A stretch of 6,416 nucleotides of DNA from Verrucomicrobiota bacterium (GCA_003217835.1 QHMQ01000063.1:1-6416); one strand, 5' to 3'. Shown: positions 1-5,277, numbered from the stretch's first letter. Notes: generated by a model not told the origin, from the sequence alone. Numbers and translations are program-made.

Positions 1-120
1 GAGCTTCTGAAGCCGTTCGGACTCGGACGGTGTCTGCGCGCCAAGCGGTTGCGCCGCCAGCGAAATGATTGCAGCCAGGCTCGCGCCCGCTGCCCGTAAG
101 ACGAACTTCTTGATAAACAT
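1..120 (-). CDS. Exported protein of unknown family, N-terminal 40 residues only (partial)
   Basis: Only the first 40 codons lie in the window; the gene continues past the left edge. The start is well supported: an AAAGGAG Shine-Dalgarno sequence sits about 7 nt upstream of the ATG on the minus strand. Residues 1-28 form a classical Sec signal peptide: basic start (MFIKK, R9), an alanine-rich hydrophobic core at about residues 10-23, and an LGA|QT-type cleavage site after Ala28. The visible mature start is polar and charged (TPSESERLQKL), like the short coiled-coil N-termini of some outer-membrane porins, but that is only an inference. The gene begins 35 nt after the rrf2 stop codon, with no obvious terminator between, so co-transcription is likely. 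One of the TCTACT-type motifs lies in this gap. The function is not identifiable from the part seen. Confidence 0.8.
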   Translation of the reverse strand, partial: MFIKKFVLRAAGASLAAIISLAAQPLGAQTPSESERLQKL

Positions 121-150
121 TAGGTTTCTCCTTTTTGTCGCGTTTTTCGC

Positions 151-160
151 TTCTACTAAT
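151..160 (-). promoter_or_regulatory. Candidate Rrf2-type motif between rrf2 and the exported-protein gene
   Basis: TTCTACTAAT overlaps the rrf2 stop codon (156-158) and lies about 30 nt upstream of the exported-protein ATG. It matches the motif found twice in front of the operon. The placement would suit control of an internal promoter for the downstream gene. No clear dyad partner is visible. Confidence 0.28.
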
Positions 161-758
161 TTTCTTCGGTCAATTCCTCTGCGTTTTTATTTCTCTGCCT
201 CACCGATATAGGTTCTACTGAATTCAATTTTCGACGGCCCCGAAACACCGGGCTACCCTTGGTCGGCAGCAGGGACTGGAGTCCGATTGATGACGGGATA
301 AAAGCGGGCGTAACCTTGTCTCTGCGCAGCTTGCGCAACGTGATTTCTACGATGTCTTTAAGCGTGTAGCGATCGAGGAGCTTCGCGATGGCGTTACGCA
401 CATCGAGCATAAGCATCCGCAAACCACAGTGCACTTCGTCCGGACAGCTGCACCGCGCGTAACCCGTTTGGCTCACACATCGGATCGGTGCCAGCGGTCC
501 TTCTATGAAACGGATGACCGATCCGAACTTGATCCGCTTCATTGGCTTGGCCAGCGAATAGCCGCCCAACTTTCCACGAGTGCTTTTTACGTACCCGCCC
601 AGCTTCAACTGCGCCAAAATCTGCTCCAGAAATTTTACTGGAAGTTTCTCCTTCATCGCCAATTCGCTCGCCTGCAGAATTGGAAAACCCAGCTCTTGCG
701 CGATCCCAAGATCAATTACCGCTCGGAGTGCATACTCGCCGCGTTTAGAAAGTTTCAT
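156..758 (-). CDS. Rrf2-family transcriptional regulator with probable Fe-S ligand cysteines and a basic C-terminal extension
   Basis: A 200-residue DNA-binding regulator. Residues 1-70 form the Rrf2 winged helix: start MKLSKRGEYALRAV, recognition-helix region VKFLEQILAQLK, wing RGKLGGYSLAKP. The dimerisation helix follows (DVRNAIAKLLDRYTLKDI, about 119-136). Between them lie four cysteines, C94, C103, C105 and C111, where IscR, NsrR and RirA carry the three cysteines that bind a [2Fe-2S] or [4Fe-4S] cluster. A redox, iron or NO sensing role is therefore likely but unproven. The usual family length is about 150 residues; residues 160-200 form an additional Lys/Arg-rich tail without recognisable domain. 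The ATG lies 2 nt after the stop of the membrane-protein gene upstream and has no good Shine-Dalgarno sequence, so translational coupling is likely. TCTACTRAW motifs near the operon suggest autoregulation. Family call is strong; the exact subfamily is not assigned. Confidence 0.93.
   Translation of the reverse strand: MKLSKRGEYALRAVIDLGIAQELGFPILQASELAMKEKLPVKFLEQILAQLKLGGYVKSTRGKLGGYSLAKPMKRIKFGSVIRFIEGPLAPIRCVSQTGYARCSCPDEVHCGLRMLMLDVRNAIAKLLDRYTLKDIVEITLRKLRRDKVTPAFIPSSIGLQSLLPTKGSPVFRGRRKLNSVEPISVRQRNKNAEELTEEN
213..222 (-). promoter_or_regulatory. Candidate Rrf2-type motif inside the rrf2 tail
   Basis: TTCTACTGAA, containing the same 9-mer as at 1099-1107, lies in the codons for the C-terminal extension of the Rrf2 protein, about 95 nt upstream of the exported-protein start. 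It could be an internal control site for the downstream gene, or a chance coding sequence. It is reported because copies of this motif cluster around the unit. Confidence 0.25.
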
Positions 759-760
759 GT

Positions 761-1069
761 CTAGTTATGAGCGCGAGACCGTCGGCCTACTAAAAATCGG
801 ACCATGTCCATGTTCGCCGTACGTGTGCGTTCGCCATGCCGAATCGCATCCGAGCGACGTTTGCGCAGTCGAGCATAAAATCCATCAACGTTTTCGCAGC
901 CCTCCGGCGCACGAAGCAGCGCGACTAAGATCGCGGCCGACATAGACGTGAGCGCAAACAGACTGAGCACGCTTCCGAGACTCAACACGATCTTGTATTC
1001 GATCCATGCCGCGCTCGTGCAGAACAAGGCCAAGCACATCGATCCCATTAGCAATTTCATTATCTTCAT
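761..1069 (-). CDS. Small two-helix membrane protein of unknown function
   Basis: A 102-residue protein. The start is supported by a strong GGGAGG about 5 nt upstream of the ATG. Residues 5-23 are hydrophobic (membrane segment or uncleaved signal), and a second hydrophobic helix spans about 27-52. The remaining 50 residues are soluble and strongly basic (for example RLRKRRSD and GRRSRAHN), so by the positive-inside rule the tail is probably cytoplasmic. I recognise no family. It is the first gene of the leftward unit: rrf2 starts 2 nt after its TAG. TCTACTRAW motifs lie 30-65 nt upstream of its start. That position suggests an operon partner of the Rrf2 regulator, for example an envelope sensor or accessory protein, but this is inference. 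The strong ribosome binding site and tight coupling to a recognisable gene argue that it is real. Confidence 0.72.
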   Translation of the reverse strand: MKIMKLLMGSMCLALFCTSAAWIEYKIVLSLGSVLSLFALTSMSAAILVALLRAPEGCENVDGFYARLRKRRSDAIRHGERTRTANMDMVRFLVGRRSRAHN

Positions 1070-1098
1070 GCGACCTCCCTCGGTTCGTTTATTTAATG

Positions 1099-1107
1099 TC
1101 TACTGAA
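1099..1107 (-). promoter_or_regulatory. Candidate Rrf2 half-site, second copy upstream of the operon
   Basis: TCTACTGAA on the plus strand, 27 bp from the equivalent base of the palindromic site at 1126-1134 (TCTACTAAA) and in the same orientation. It lies about 30 nt upstream of the membrane-protein start. Its right arm is degenerate, so it is a weaker dyad than its neighbour. The spacing is a little over two and a half helical turns. Confidence 0.33.
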
Positions 1108-1125
1108 CTGATATGGTTTCAGATT

Positions 1126-1142
1126 TCTACTAAATTGGTAGG
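1126..1142. promoter_or_regulatory. Candidate Rrf2 operator (palindromic site)
   Basis: The core CTACTAAATTGGTAG (1127-1141) is a near-perfect dyad: six of seven arm positions pair and the remaining one is a T/G mismatch. It lies about 58-73 nt upstream of the membrane-protein ATG, in the promoter region of the operon that encodes the Rrf2 regulator. AT-rich dyads of this kind are typical operators of the Rrf2 family, many members of which repress their own operon. That this protein binds here is inference. Confidence 0.45.
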
Positions 1143-1195
1143 GATGCAAGAACTTTTTCAAGCCCTCCCACGAGCGATCGAAAACGGGAGGTGTG

Positions 1196-1363
1196 ATGAT
1201 TTTCGAATCGGGACGCGCGTCTCGCGTGCTGCGTTCGGCGGGGCCACCCGAAACAGTCTTGCCCGGGTTGATTACTCCCTGGAAATTGCCGCCGTCAAGG
1301 AAAGTTCGGGTGATCGCGAAGACGCGATCACCCGAACGCGAGGCACGGGGCGGCGCTACCTAG
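1196..1363 (+). CDS. Possible 55-residue ORF, unknown (weak)
   Basis: The only supporting evidence is a strong ribosome binding site: GGGAGG (1186-1191) four nt before an ATG, followed by 55 codons to TAG at 1361-1363. The product would be rich in Pro, Arg and Ser, with no membrane segment and no recognised motif. It lies downstream of the Rrf2-type sites in the divergent orientation. Its 3' part contains a perfect 15-bp inverted repeat (1304-1337), which is unusual for coding sequence and better explained as a terminator of the opposite-strand gene. It is probably not a gene. Confidence 0.2.
   Translation: MIFESGRASRVLRSAGPPETVLPGLITPWKLPPSRKVRVIAKTRSPEREARGGAT
1304..1337 (-). terminator. 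Perfect 15-bp hairpin, probable terminator of the sulfotransferase gene
   Basis: GTTCGGGTGATCGCG (1304-1318) and CGCGATCACCCGAAC (1323-1337) are exact reverse complements separated by a four-base loop (AAGA on plus, TCTT on minus). On the minus strand the hairpin lies 67 nt after the sulfotransferase stop and is followed by TTTCCTT, a poor but T-rich tail. A rho-independent terminator is the simplest reading. A dispersed palindromic repeat or a binding site for a dimeric protein are alternatives. Confidence 0.5.
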
Positions 1364-1403
1364 AAGGCAAGACCGCGAGCGGCAGCTTGATCCTACATTG
1401 GAC

Positions 1404-2372
1404 CTAATGGTGCGCGCTCTCGCCCAGGCCGTAGCCGAACCGAGGATCGAGCTTGGTCAACGCGGCTAAGGCGTATTCTTGATCTTCGACTGACAGATAC
1501 TCACGATAACCGCCCACTTTGCCGCGGCGTACTTTGAACGACTCCGGATCACGGACATCGCCCGGTCGCAGGATTTTCGAGTCAAAAGCGCCGGCAGCCT
1601 CCATTTTTTTCATATTCTCGAACTGCGAGAAATCGAGCGCGTCTTGAAAGATCGATATGTCAGGCGTCGTTTCGCCGAGCACAGCGAGAAGGGTCCGGAA
1701 ATTTTCCGCAGGAAATTCGCGTAGCGACTCATAACGGATGATCGTGAAATCGTCGCGACCGGAGAACTCAGTCAACCAGGCGTTCATCGTTCTGATGATG
1801 GCGTGAACCCCGAATTTCCTGCCACGCAAGAGATCACTGACTGTTTTTCTCTTGAACTCTGTAGGCGCGCCACGATCGCGCCGCGTCATCTGCACATAGA
1901 GGGAAACGAAACAATCCCGCGGATCGCGCACGAGTAGAACGATTTTAGCGCGTCGAAGCTCCTTTTTTGGGACCAGGTATTTGCCACGGATTCTGTCCCA
2001 AAGGTCGCCTTTGGTCCGGTGTTCGAAACAATCATGTGAAAAGATGAGTCGGGGAATACCGGGCTCGCCGTAGTGTTCAGGCTCGAGCGTGAACTCGCGG
2101 GCATAACATTTACAGAAGTAAGCACAAAGAAATGTCCGAACCCATGTGCGTCCGCTTTTTGGAATAGAAAGGATGATTGCCTCGCCTCCGGAAAGTTCGG
2201 GCGCGCGACTGCTGAAATTCCGGCGCATCAACCGCGTGACTGCTCGCGCAGATTGAAACCGAGGGATCGATTTTCTCCTCGCGACGGAAGGATTTGGCTG
2301 GATCTCTTTGTAAAGGGCGCTCTTGTCCGGACGACCTTTGAACAAAGATCGAAATGTTACTTCAATAGCCAT
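1404..2372 (-). CDS. Sulfotransferase family protein (PAPS-dependent type)
   Basis: A 322-residue enzyme predicted to move a sulfuryl group from 3'-phosphoadenosine-5'-phosphosulfate to a hydroxyl or amine acceptor in the cytoplasm. The family signatures are in order: the 5'-phosphosulfate loop IPKSGRTWVR (70-79), the strand with FSHD (111-114, likely catalytic His113), the 3'-phosphate binding region LLVRDPRDCFVSLY (147-159), and the C-terminal loop RRGKVGGYREYLS (282-294) that closes over the cofactor. The C-terminal part fits the Sulfotransfer_1 type. About 60 polar, basic residues precede the fold, longer than needed; the first in-frame ATG is used, with only a weak GAAGAG upstream, so a later start is possible. 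No PAPS synthesis gene and no acceptor-pathway gene is adjacent. The acceptor (lipid, glycan or small molecule) cannot be predicted. Confidence 0.92.
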   Translation of the reverse strand: MAIEVTFRSLFKGRPDKSALYKEIQPNPSVARRKSIPRFQSARAVTRLMRRNFSSRAPELSGGEAIILSIPKSGRTWVRTFLCAYFCKCYAREFTLEPEHYGEPGIPRLIFSHDCFEHRTKGDLWDRIRGKYLVPKKELRRAKIVLLVRDPRDCFVSLYVQMTRRDRGAPTEFKRKTVSDLLRGRKFGVHAIIRTMNAWLTEFSGRDDFTIIRYESLREFPAENFRTLLAVLGETTPDISIFQDALDFSQFENMKKMEAAGAFDSKILRPGDVRDPESFKVRRGKVGGYREYLSVEDQEYALAALTKLDPRFGYGLGESAHH

Positions 2373-2436
2373 TTCGGATCACTCTTCATACCAACCTACA
2401 GCACTGCGAAAGGGAACAAAAAGCGCACAAGCTCGG

Positions 2437-2465
2437 TTGCATAAGACCTCAATCGACGGTATTTG
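2437..2465 (+). promoter_or_regulatory. Candidate sigma-70-like promoter of the tmRNA gene
   Basis: TTGCAT (2437-2442) and TATTTG (2460-2465) are separated by 17 bp. They would start transcription at about 2472, a few bases before the mature tmRNA 5' end at 2479, which fits a short leader removed by RNase P. The -10 box is imperfect. Confidence 0.4.
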
Positions 2466-2478
2466 TTCAAGTACAATC

Positions 2479-2835
2479 GGGGGCGCACTGGCTTCGACTC
2501 ATCGTTCGAAGCGCGGGCGGCATGTCGAGGATGGTTCGTTGGCCTCGTTAAAAACCGGACCAAAACAAATAAACGCAGATCACGAAGATCTCGCTCTCGC
2601 GGCTTAATTGACCGCGACGTTTCCGGGGCGACGCCTGCTAGCGTCGGAAACGTGGACAGCAGGCTGGCGAATCGGCGGAGCGACCGCGCCGGTTTGTGAA
2701 TCGAATTTCGCGGACGCTCGGGAGCCGGCAGTGTGCCGGTGCAACGTTCGGCTCCTCAAAACTTTTCACCGGACAAACATGTAGATGTTCGCGTGGATAG
2801 CGACGAGGACAGGGGTTCAACTCCCCTCGCCTCCA
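2479..2835 (+). ncRNA. ssrA: Transfer-messenger RNA (tmRNA), one-piece form
   Basis: tmRNA with SmpB rescues ribosomes stalled on broken mRNAs and tags the product for proteolysis. The 5' end GGGGGCGCACTGGCTTCGAC (2479-2498) matches the conserved tmRNA start. Its first seven bases pair with CGCCTCC (2828-2834) to form the acceptor stem, with one G-U; discriminator A is at 2835 and CCA is not encoded. The T-arm is AGGGG-TTCAACT-CCCCT (2811-2827). Helix 2 can form between 2498-2504 and 2801-2807 with one mismatch. The tag frame lies at 2575-2607. Downstream stems match the pseudoknot domain: 2618-2625 region ACGTTTCC with GGAAACGT near 2645-2652, and GGAGCCG (2721-2727) with CGGCTCC (2749-2755). 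The length of 357 nt is normal. It is a single piece in standard order, not a permuted two-piece tmRNA. Ends are set by base pairing. Confidence 0.95.
2575..2607 (+). other. tmRNA tag-peptide reading frame (ADHEDLALAA)
   Basis: From resume codon GCA (2575) the frame reads ADHEDLALAA and ends at TAA (2605-2607). It has the length and the hydrophobic LALAA-type end expected of bacterial SsrA tags (E. coli: ANDENYALAA), which ClpXP and related proteases recognise. The resume codon is chosen by analogy with the usual GCA start. The AAAC just before it is A-rich, as expected for the region that sets the resume point. Confidence 0.9.
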
Positions 2836-2836
2836 G

Positions 2837-2913
2837 TCTTCGCTCGGAACGGAGTGAAGAGCGGGGAGTGCCGGGCCGGAGTGGAACGAAGGCAGGCCGC
2901 AGGCCGTCTTTTT
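2837..2913 (+). terminator. Hairpin cluster and T-run after tmRNA, probable terminator
   Basis: One base after the tmRNA 3' end, TCTTCGCTC (2837-2845) pairs with GAGTGAAGA (2852-2860): nine pairs including one G-U, with a six-base loop. A second GC-rich block carries the repeated heptamer GCAGGCC (about 2892-2905), can fold as GGCC-GCA-GGCC, and is followed by TTTTT (2909-2913). Together they could trim and terminate the tmRNA transcript. Which hairpin is the terminator is not clear from sequence. Confidence 0.45.
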
Positions 2914-2932
2914 CAATTAACGCAGCACTCCA

Positions 2933-2970
2933 AAGACTACCGCCTTGGCAGGCCCAGTCGAAATAGTCTT
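2933..2970. terminator. Possible bidirectional hairpin between convergent genes
   Basis: AAGACTA (2933-2939) is the exact reverse complement of TAGTCTT (2964-2970). Inside, GCCT (2942-2945) pairs with AGGC (2950-2953). The structure sits between the 3' ends of the tmRNA (plus) and the phytase gene (minus), the expected place for a shared terminator. Neither side has a long T-run, so support is modest. Confidence 0.3.
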
Positions 2971-2992
2971 CATTGCGTTGTGAGGAAGGTAA

Positions 2993-3979
2993 TCAGTTTG
3001 TCCCTGAGTTCAGCCACTCGCTCCAGAGCTGTGGCTGGCCGCCAGGATTGGCATGAGCGTACCTGTAAAAGGCGCGGACGAACGCGATCCGGTCGTCGGT
3101 ATATGGAGCCTTCCAGCTTCCGGGATCAGCAGGGCGGAGAACATCGTAATCGTAGCCGAGCAGCTGCTGACGACGCGCAATATCCTCGAGCGAGACACGG
3201 TTCGCATTTCGCATCATGTCGTACAGCACCAAGAAGGTCGTCGTCCGACCCCGGCCCGCTTCGCAATGGAAATGCGCCCAACCATTCTTCGGCATGATCC
3301 GTACGGCGAGGATGAATCGATCGACCTCTTCGTCGAGCGGGCGCGCATGATCGGTAACAGTGAGCCGGACATAGGCCGCGTTGTTGCCCACAACAATGTC
3401 GTGCTCCGTACTCGCATGCTCGACAGTCACATTTTCCGGCGCACTCGAGGTGGCACCAGGTTTCTTGATCGCGGCTCCTGGATTAACAACGATTTTGCTC
3501 CCGGCCTTGAGCGATTTCACGCGCGCAGCTTCGTCTGCTTCGATCTCATCGTGAGTGCGACCGACGTTGGACCAATCGTGCGTGGCAAACCAGCTAATCG
3601 GCAGACCGTTAACAAATACGTGCGTCTCCTGCCGCAAATCGAAAACCGTAACAGGACCACGAGTGCGTCCTAACAAGAGCTTCAGGCTATCGGCCGTGAA
3701 TTCTCCGCTGCCAGAAGCATGGAGATCAGTCAAACCGATTGTGACCGGAATTTTCTGAGCGCCATTCGCTTCAACTGGATCGTCCGTCGTGCGGAAGTTT
3801 CGCGGCAGACTCTTGTCAAGCTTAAGATCAATGTCCCAAATCAACACCGGCGAGTTTGCATCCTCAGGTCGGACGGGCGGATTCTTTTGTACGAGCGCCG
3901 CCAAGAGGGCTGCTGTCGGAAAGAAAAGCAAAGCCAATGCAAGCTGCCGACCGGCTGACGAATAAATGTCGGAATTCAT
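2993..3979 (-). CDS. Exported PTP-like cysteine phytase (inositol phosphate phosphatase)
   Basis: A 328-residue protein of the protein-tyrosine-phosphatase-like phytase family, which removes phosphates from myo-inositol hexakisphosphate. Residues about 11-30 form a hydrophobic signal segment, so the enzyme is probably periplasmic or secreted. Family landmarks: LPRNFR (58-63), FDLRQETHVFVNGLPISWF (113-131), the general-acid loop RLTVTDHARP (205-214, likely Asp210), and the catalytic P-loop HCEAGRGRTT (238-247) with nucleophile Cys239 and Arg245. All residues of the CX5R(T) signature are present, so it should be active. The length fits the family. The start ATG has no clear Shine-Dalgarno sequence, but no other ATG precedes the signal segment. 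It is a single-gene unit, convergent with tmRNA and divergent from the dehydrogenase gene (158-bp gap). The role inferred is phosphate or inositol scavenging from plant phytate; a phosphotyrosine or lipid phosphate substrate is possible. Confidence 0.92.
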   Translation of the reverse strand: MNSDIYSSAGRQLALALLFFPTAALLAALVQKNPPVRPEDANSPVLIWDIDLKLDKSLPRNFRTTDDPVEANGAQKIPVTIGLTDLHASGSGEFTADSLKLLLGRTRGPVTVFDLRQETHVFVNGLPISWFATHDWSNVGRTHDEIEADEAARVKSLKAGSKIVVNPGAAIKKPGATSSAPENVTVEHASTEHDIVVGNNAAYVRLTVTDHARPLDEEVDRFILAVRIMPKNGWAHFHCEAGRGRTTTFLVLYDMMRNANRVSLEDIARRQQLLGYDYDVLRPADPGSWKAPYTDDRIAFVRAFYRYAHANPGGQPQLWSEWLNSGTN

Positions 3980-4137
3980 AATGACCGCACATTATTTCGA
4001 GGCGAGCGCTTTCGAGAGGCAAGAAATTTCTCCGTGCGCTTCAAGATATTATTTCCAGAAAACGCGCGGTGTCGACGGCTGGAAGGATTATATGCCTCTT
4101 TATTCGAGACGGCGAATCTTGTTCCTAACAGGCTTTT
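3980..4137. promoter_or_regulatory. Divergent promoter region (phytase / dehydrogenase operon)
   Basis: This 158-bp gap must carry promoters for both directions. It contains a direct repeat TTTCGAG-N8-TTTCGAG (about 3996-4017) close to the phytase start and several AT-rich stretches (ATATTATTT, GATTATATG), but I could not pair convincing -35 and -10 boxes on either strand. The repeat may be a regulator site; this is inference. Confidence 0.3.
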
Positions 4138-5277
4138 GTGATACTCTCGGCGCCCGTGACTAGCCAACGGATTGACTTCAGACCAGACTTGCGGCCTTTC
4201 GTTGTCGGAATTTTGAGGGGCGAAGGTAGTGGACCGGAGTTGATCGATGCTGCCTGCAGCGTGCTAGATGCCGTGGCGGAAAGCTGCCGTCTCAATTTCT
4301 GTGTCAAAACCGGAGGTGACATTGGTTTCCTGTCGGCTGAACGCACGGGTGAGTTTCTTACCGATGAAGTAGCTGAGTTTTGTCGCGAAATCTTCGCGGA
4401 CGGGGGCGCGATCATGGCCGGTGCGGCAGGAGGCCGATTCGTTTATGATATGCGCCGCCGGTTCGACCTTTACTACAAACTCAATCCGTTGCGCTCGTAT
4501 TCGGAGTTACGCGACGTGTGTCGCATAACACTTCCCGCGAAGCCGCTCGACATTTTGGTTGTGCGCGAAAATTTGCAGGACGTTTATCAGGGCAATTCGG
4601 TCGAAGCATCTTGCGAAGACGGTCGGGAAATTCTGCATACGTGTGTTCATAGGGAAAAACAAGTGCGAGCGGTTTTGGAAGTGGCCGCGACGGCAGCGCA
4701 GCGAAGGAGAAACATTCTCTTCGTGATCGGCAAGAACTCCGGTCTCCCAGCCATTCATTCGCTTTGGCGCGCATGCGCACTCGAGGTCGCTGGAGCCTCG
4801 GGAGTGAACGTTTTGTTGCTCGACATCGATTATGCCGCCTACAAATTGTTACAGGAACCTGAAAGCTTCGACGTCGTCGTCGCGCCGAATTGTTTTGGCG
4901 ATATTCTTTCCGACCTTGGTGGCGTTCTGGCCGGATCGCGCGGCCTGACTTTTGGGGCCAGCTACGCTGCGGACGGCGCCGCGGTTTACCAGACCAATCA
5001 TGGAGCCGCTCATGATCGCGCCGAAACGGACACGGCCAACCCCGTGGGGCAAATTTTTTCCATGGCCATGATGCTGCGAGAATCGTTCAGTCTGCAGTCG
5101 GCCGCGCGCTTGATTGAAGATGCGGTGCAGGCGGTCTGGCGCGCCGGCTGGAGAACCGCAGACTTGACCGAACCCGGCTGTAAAGTCGCGGGCACGCGGC
5201 AATTCGGAGAGTTGGTGGCGCGCGAAATCCAGAGCGCCGGGGTCCGTGAATATGAAGCCTGTTCTGCTGCTAGTTGA
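4138..5277 (+). CDS. Isocitrate/isopropylmalate dehydrogenase family enzyme (beta-decarboxylating, NAD type)
   Basis: A 379-residue member of the family that oxidises and decarboxylates 2-hydroxy acids with Mg2+ and NAD(P)+. The start is GTG at 4138 (weak AGG upstream); an in-frame TAA at 4126 rules out earlier starts, and GTG at 4156 is an alternative. The first strand and loop read RGEGSGPE (27-34) instead of GDGIGPE. Compared with isopropylmalate dehydrogenase, conserved residues are Arg106 (R94), Arg143 and Tyr150 (R132, Y139), Lys199 (K185), and metal ligands Asp231, Asp255 and Asp259 (D217, D241, D245). HGAAHD (288-293) keeps the Asp linked to NAD preference. The second substrate arginine (R104, in NLRP) is Asn116 (KLNP), so the substrate is probably not isopropylmalate. 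It overlaps the next gene by 26 nt, which indicates an operon and translational coupling. It could be a tartrate/malate-type or specialised-pathway dehydrogenase. Confidence 0.9.
   Translation: MILSAPVTSQRIDFRPDLRPFVVGILRGEGSGPELIDAACSVLDAVAESCRLNFCVKTGGDIGFLSAERTGEFLTDEVAEFCREIFADGGAIMAGAAGGRFVYDMRRRFDLYYKLNPLRSYSELRDVCRITLPAKPLDILVVRENLQDVYQGNSVEASCEDGREILHTCVHREKQVRAVLEVAATAAQRRRNILFVIGKNSGLPAIHSLWRACALEVAGASGVNVLLLDIDYAAYKLLQEPESFDVVVAPNCFGDILSDLGGVLAGSRGLTFGASYAADGAAVYQTNHGAAHDRAETDTANPVGQIFSMAMMLRESFSLQSAARLIEDAVQAVWRAGWRTADLTEPGCKVAGTRQFGELVAREIQSAGVREYEACSAAS

Larger units (their letters stand above)
1070..1403. other. Intergenic regulatory region between the rrf2 unit and the sulfotransferase gene
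   Basis: This 334-nt gap separates the 3' end of the sulfotransferase gene from the start of the leftward rrf2 unit; both read on the minus strand. It holds the promoter region of the rrf2 unit with two TCTACTRAA motifs (1099-1107 and 1126-1134), a possible 55-codon plus-strand ORF (1196-1363), and a perfect 15-bp hairpin (1304-1337). I could not assign convincing -35 and -10 boxes. No recognisable protein remnant was seen. Confidence 0.6.

Noticed and set aside
1006..1407. Plus-strand ORF of 133 codons
   Set aside because: It overlaps the start and promoter of the membrane-protein gene, crosses the hairpin at 1304-1337, and has no ribosome binding site or recognisable motif.
2472..2477. TACAAT as the -10 box of the tmRNA promoter
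   Set aside because: It lies directly against the mature 5' end (2479), so transcription would start inside the acceptor stem. TTGCAT-17-TATTTG upstream fits better.
2323..2699. Two plus-strand ORFs across 2323-2607 and 2463-2699
   Set aside because: Both overlap the tmRNA. The first ends in the tag peptide ADHEDLALAA because it runs into the tag frame, not because it is a protein gene.
2638..2916. Minus-strand ORF of 92 codons beginning MKKTACGLPSF
   Set aside because: It lies antisense to the tmRNA 3' half and its trailing hairpins. Its WRRGELNPCPRR stretch is simply the reverse reading of the T-arm. No ribosome binding site, no family.
3053..3673. Plus-strand ORF of 206 codons
   Set aside because: It is antisense to the phytase gene, whose complete catalytic loop fixes the coding strand.
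4138..5277. Labelling the dehydrogenase leuB or icd
   Set aside because: The family is clear, but a substrate-binding arginine appears to be changed and no leucine or TCA-cycle genes are adjacent, so no symbol is justified.
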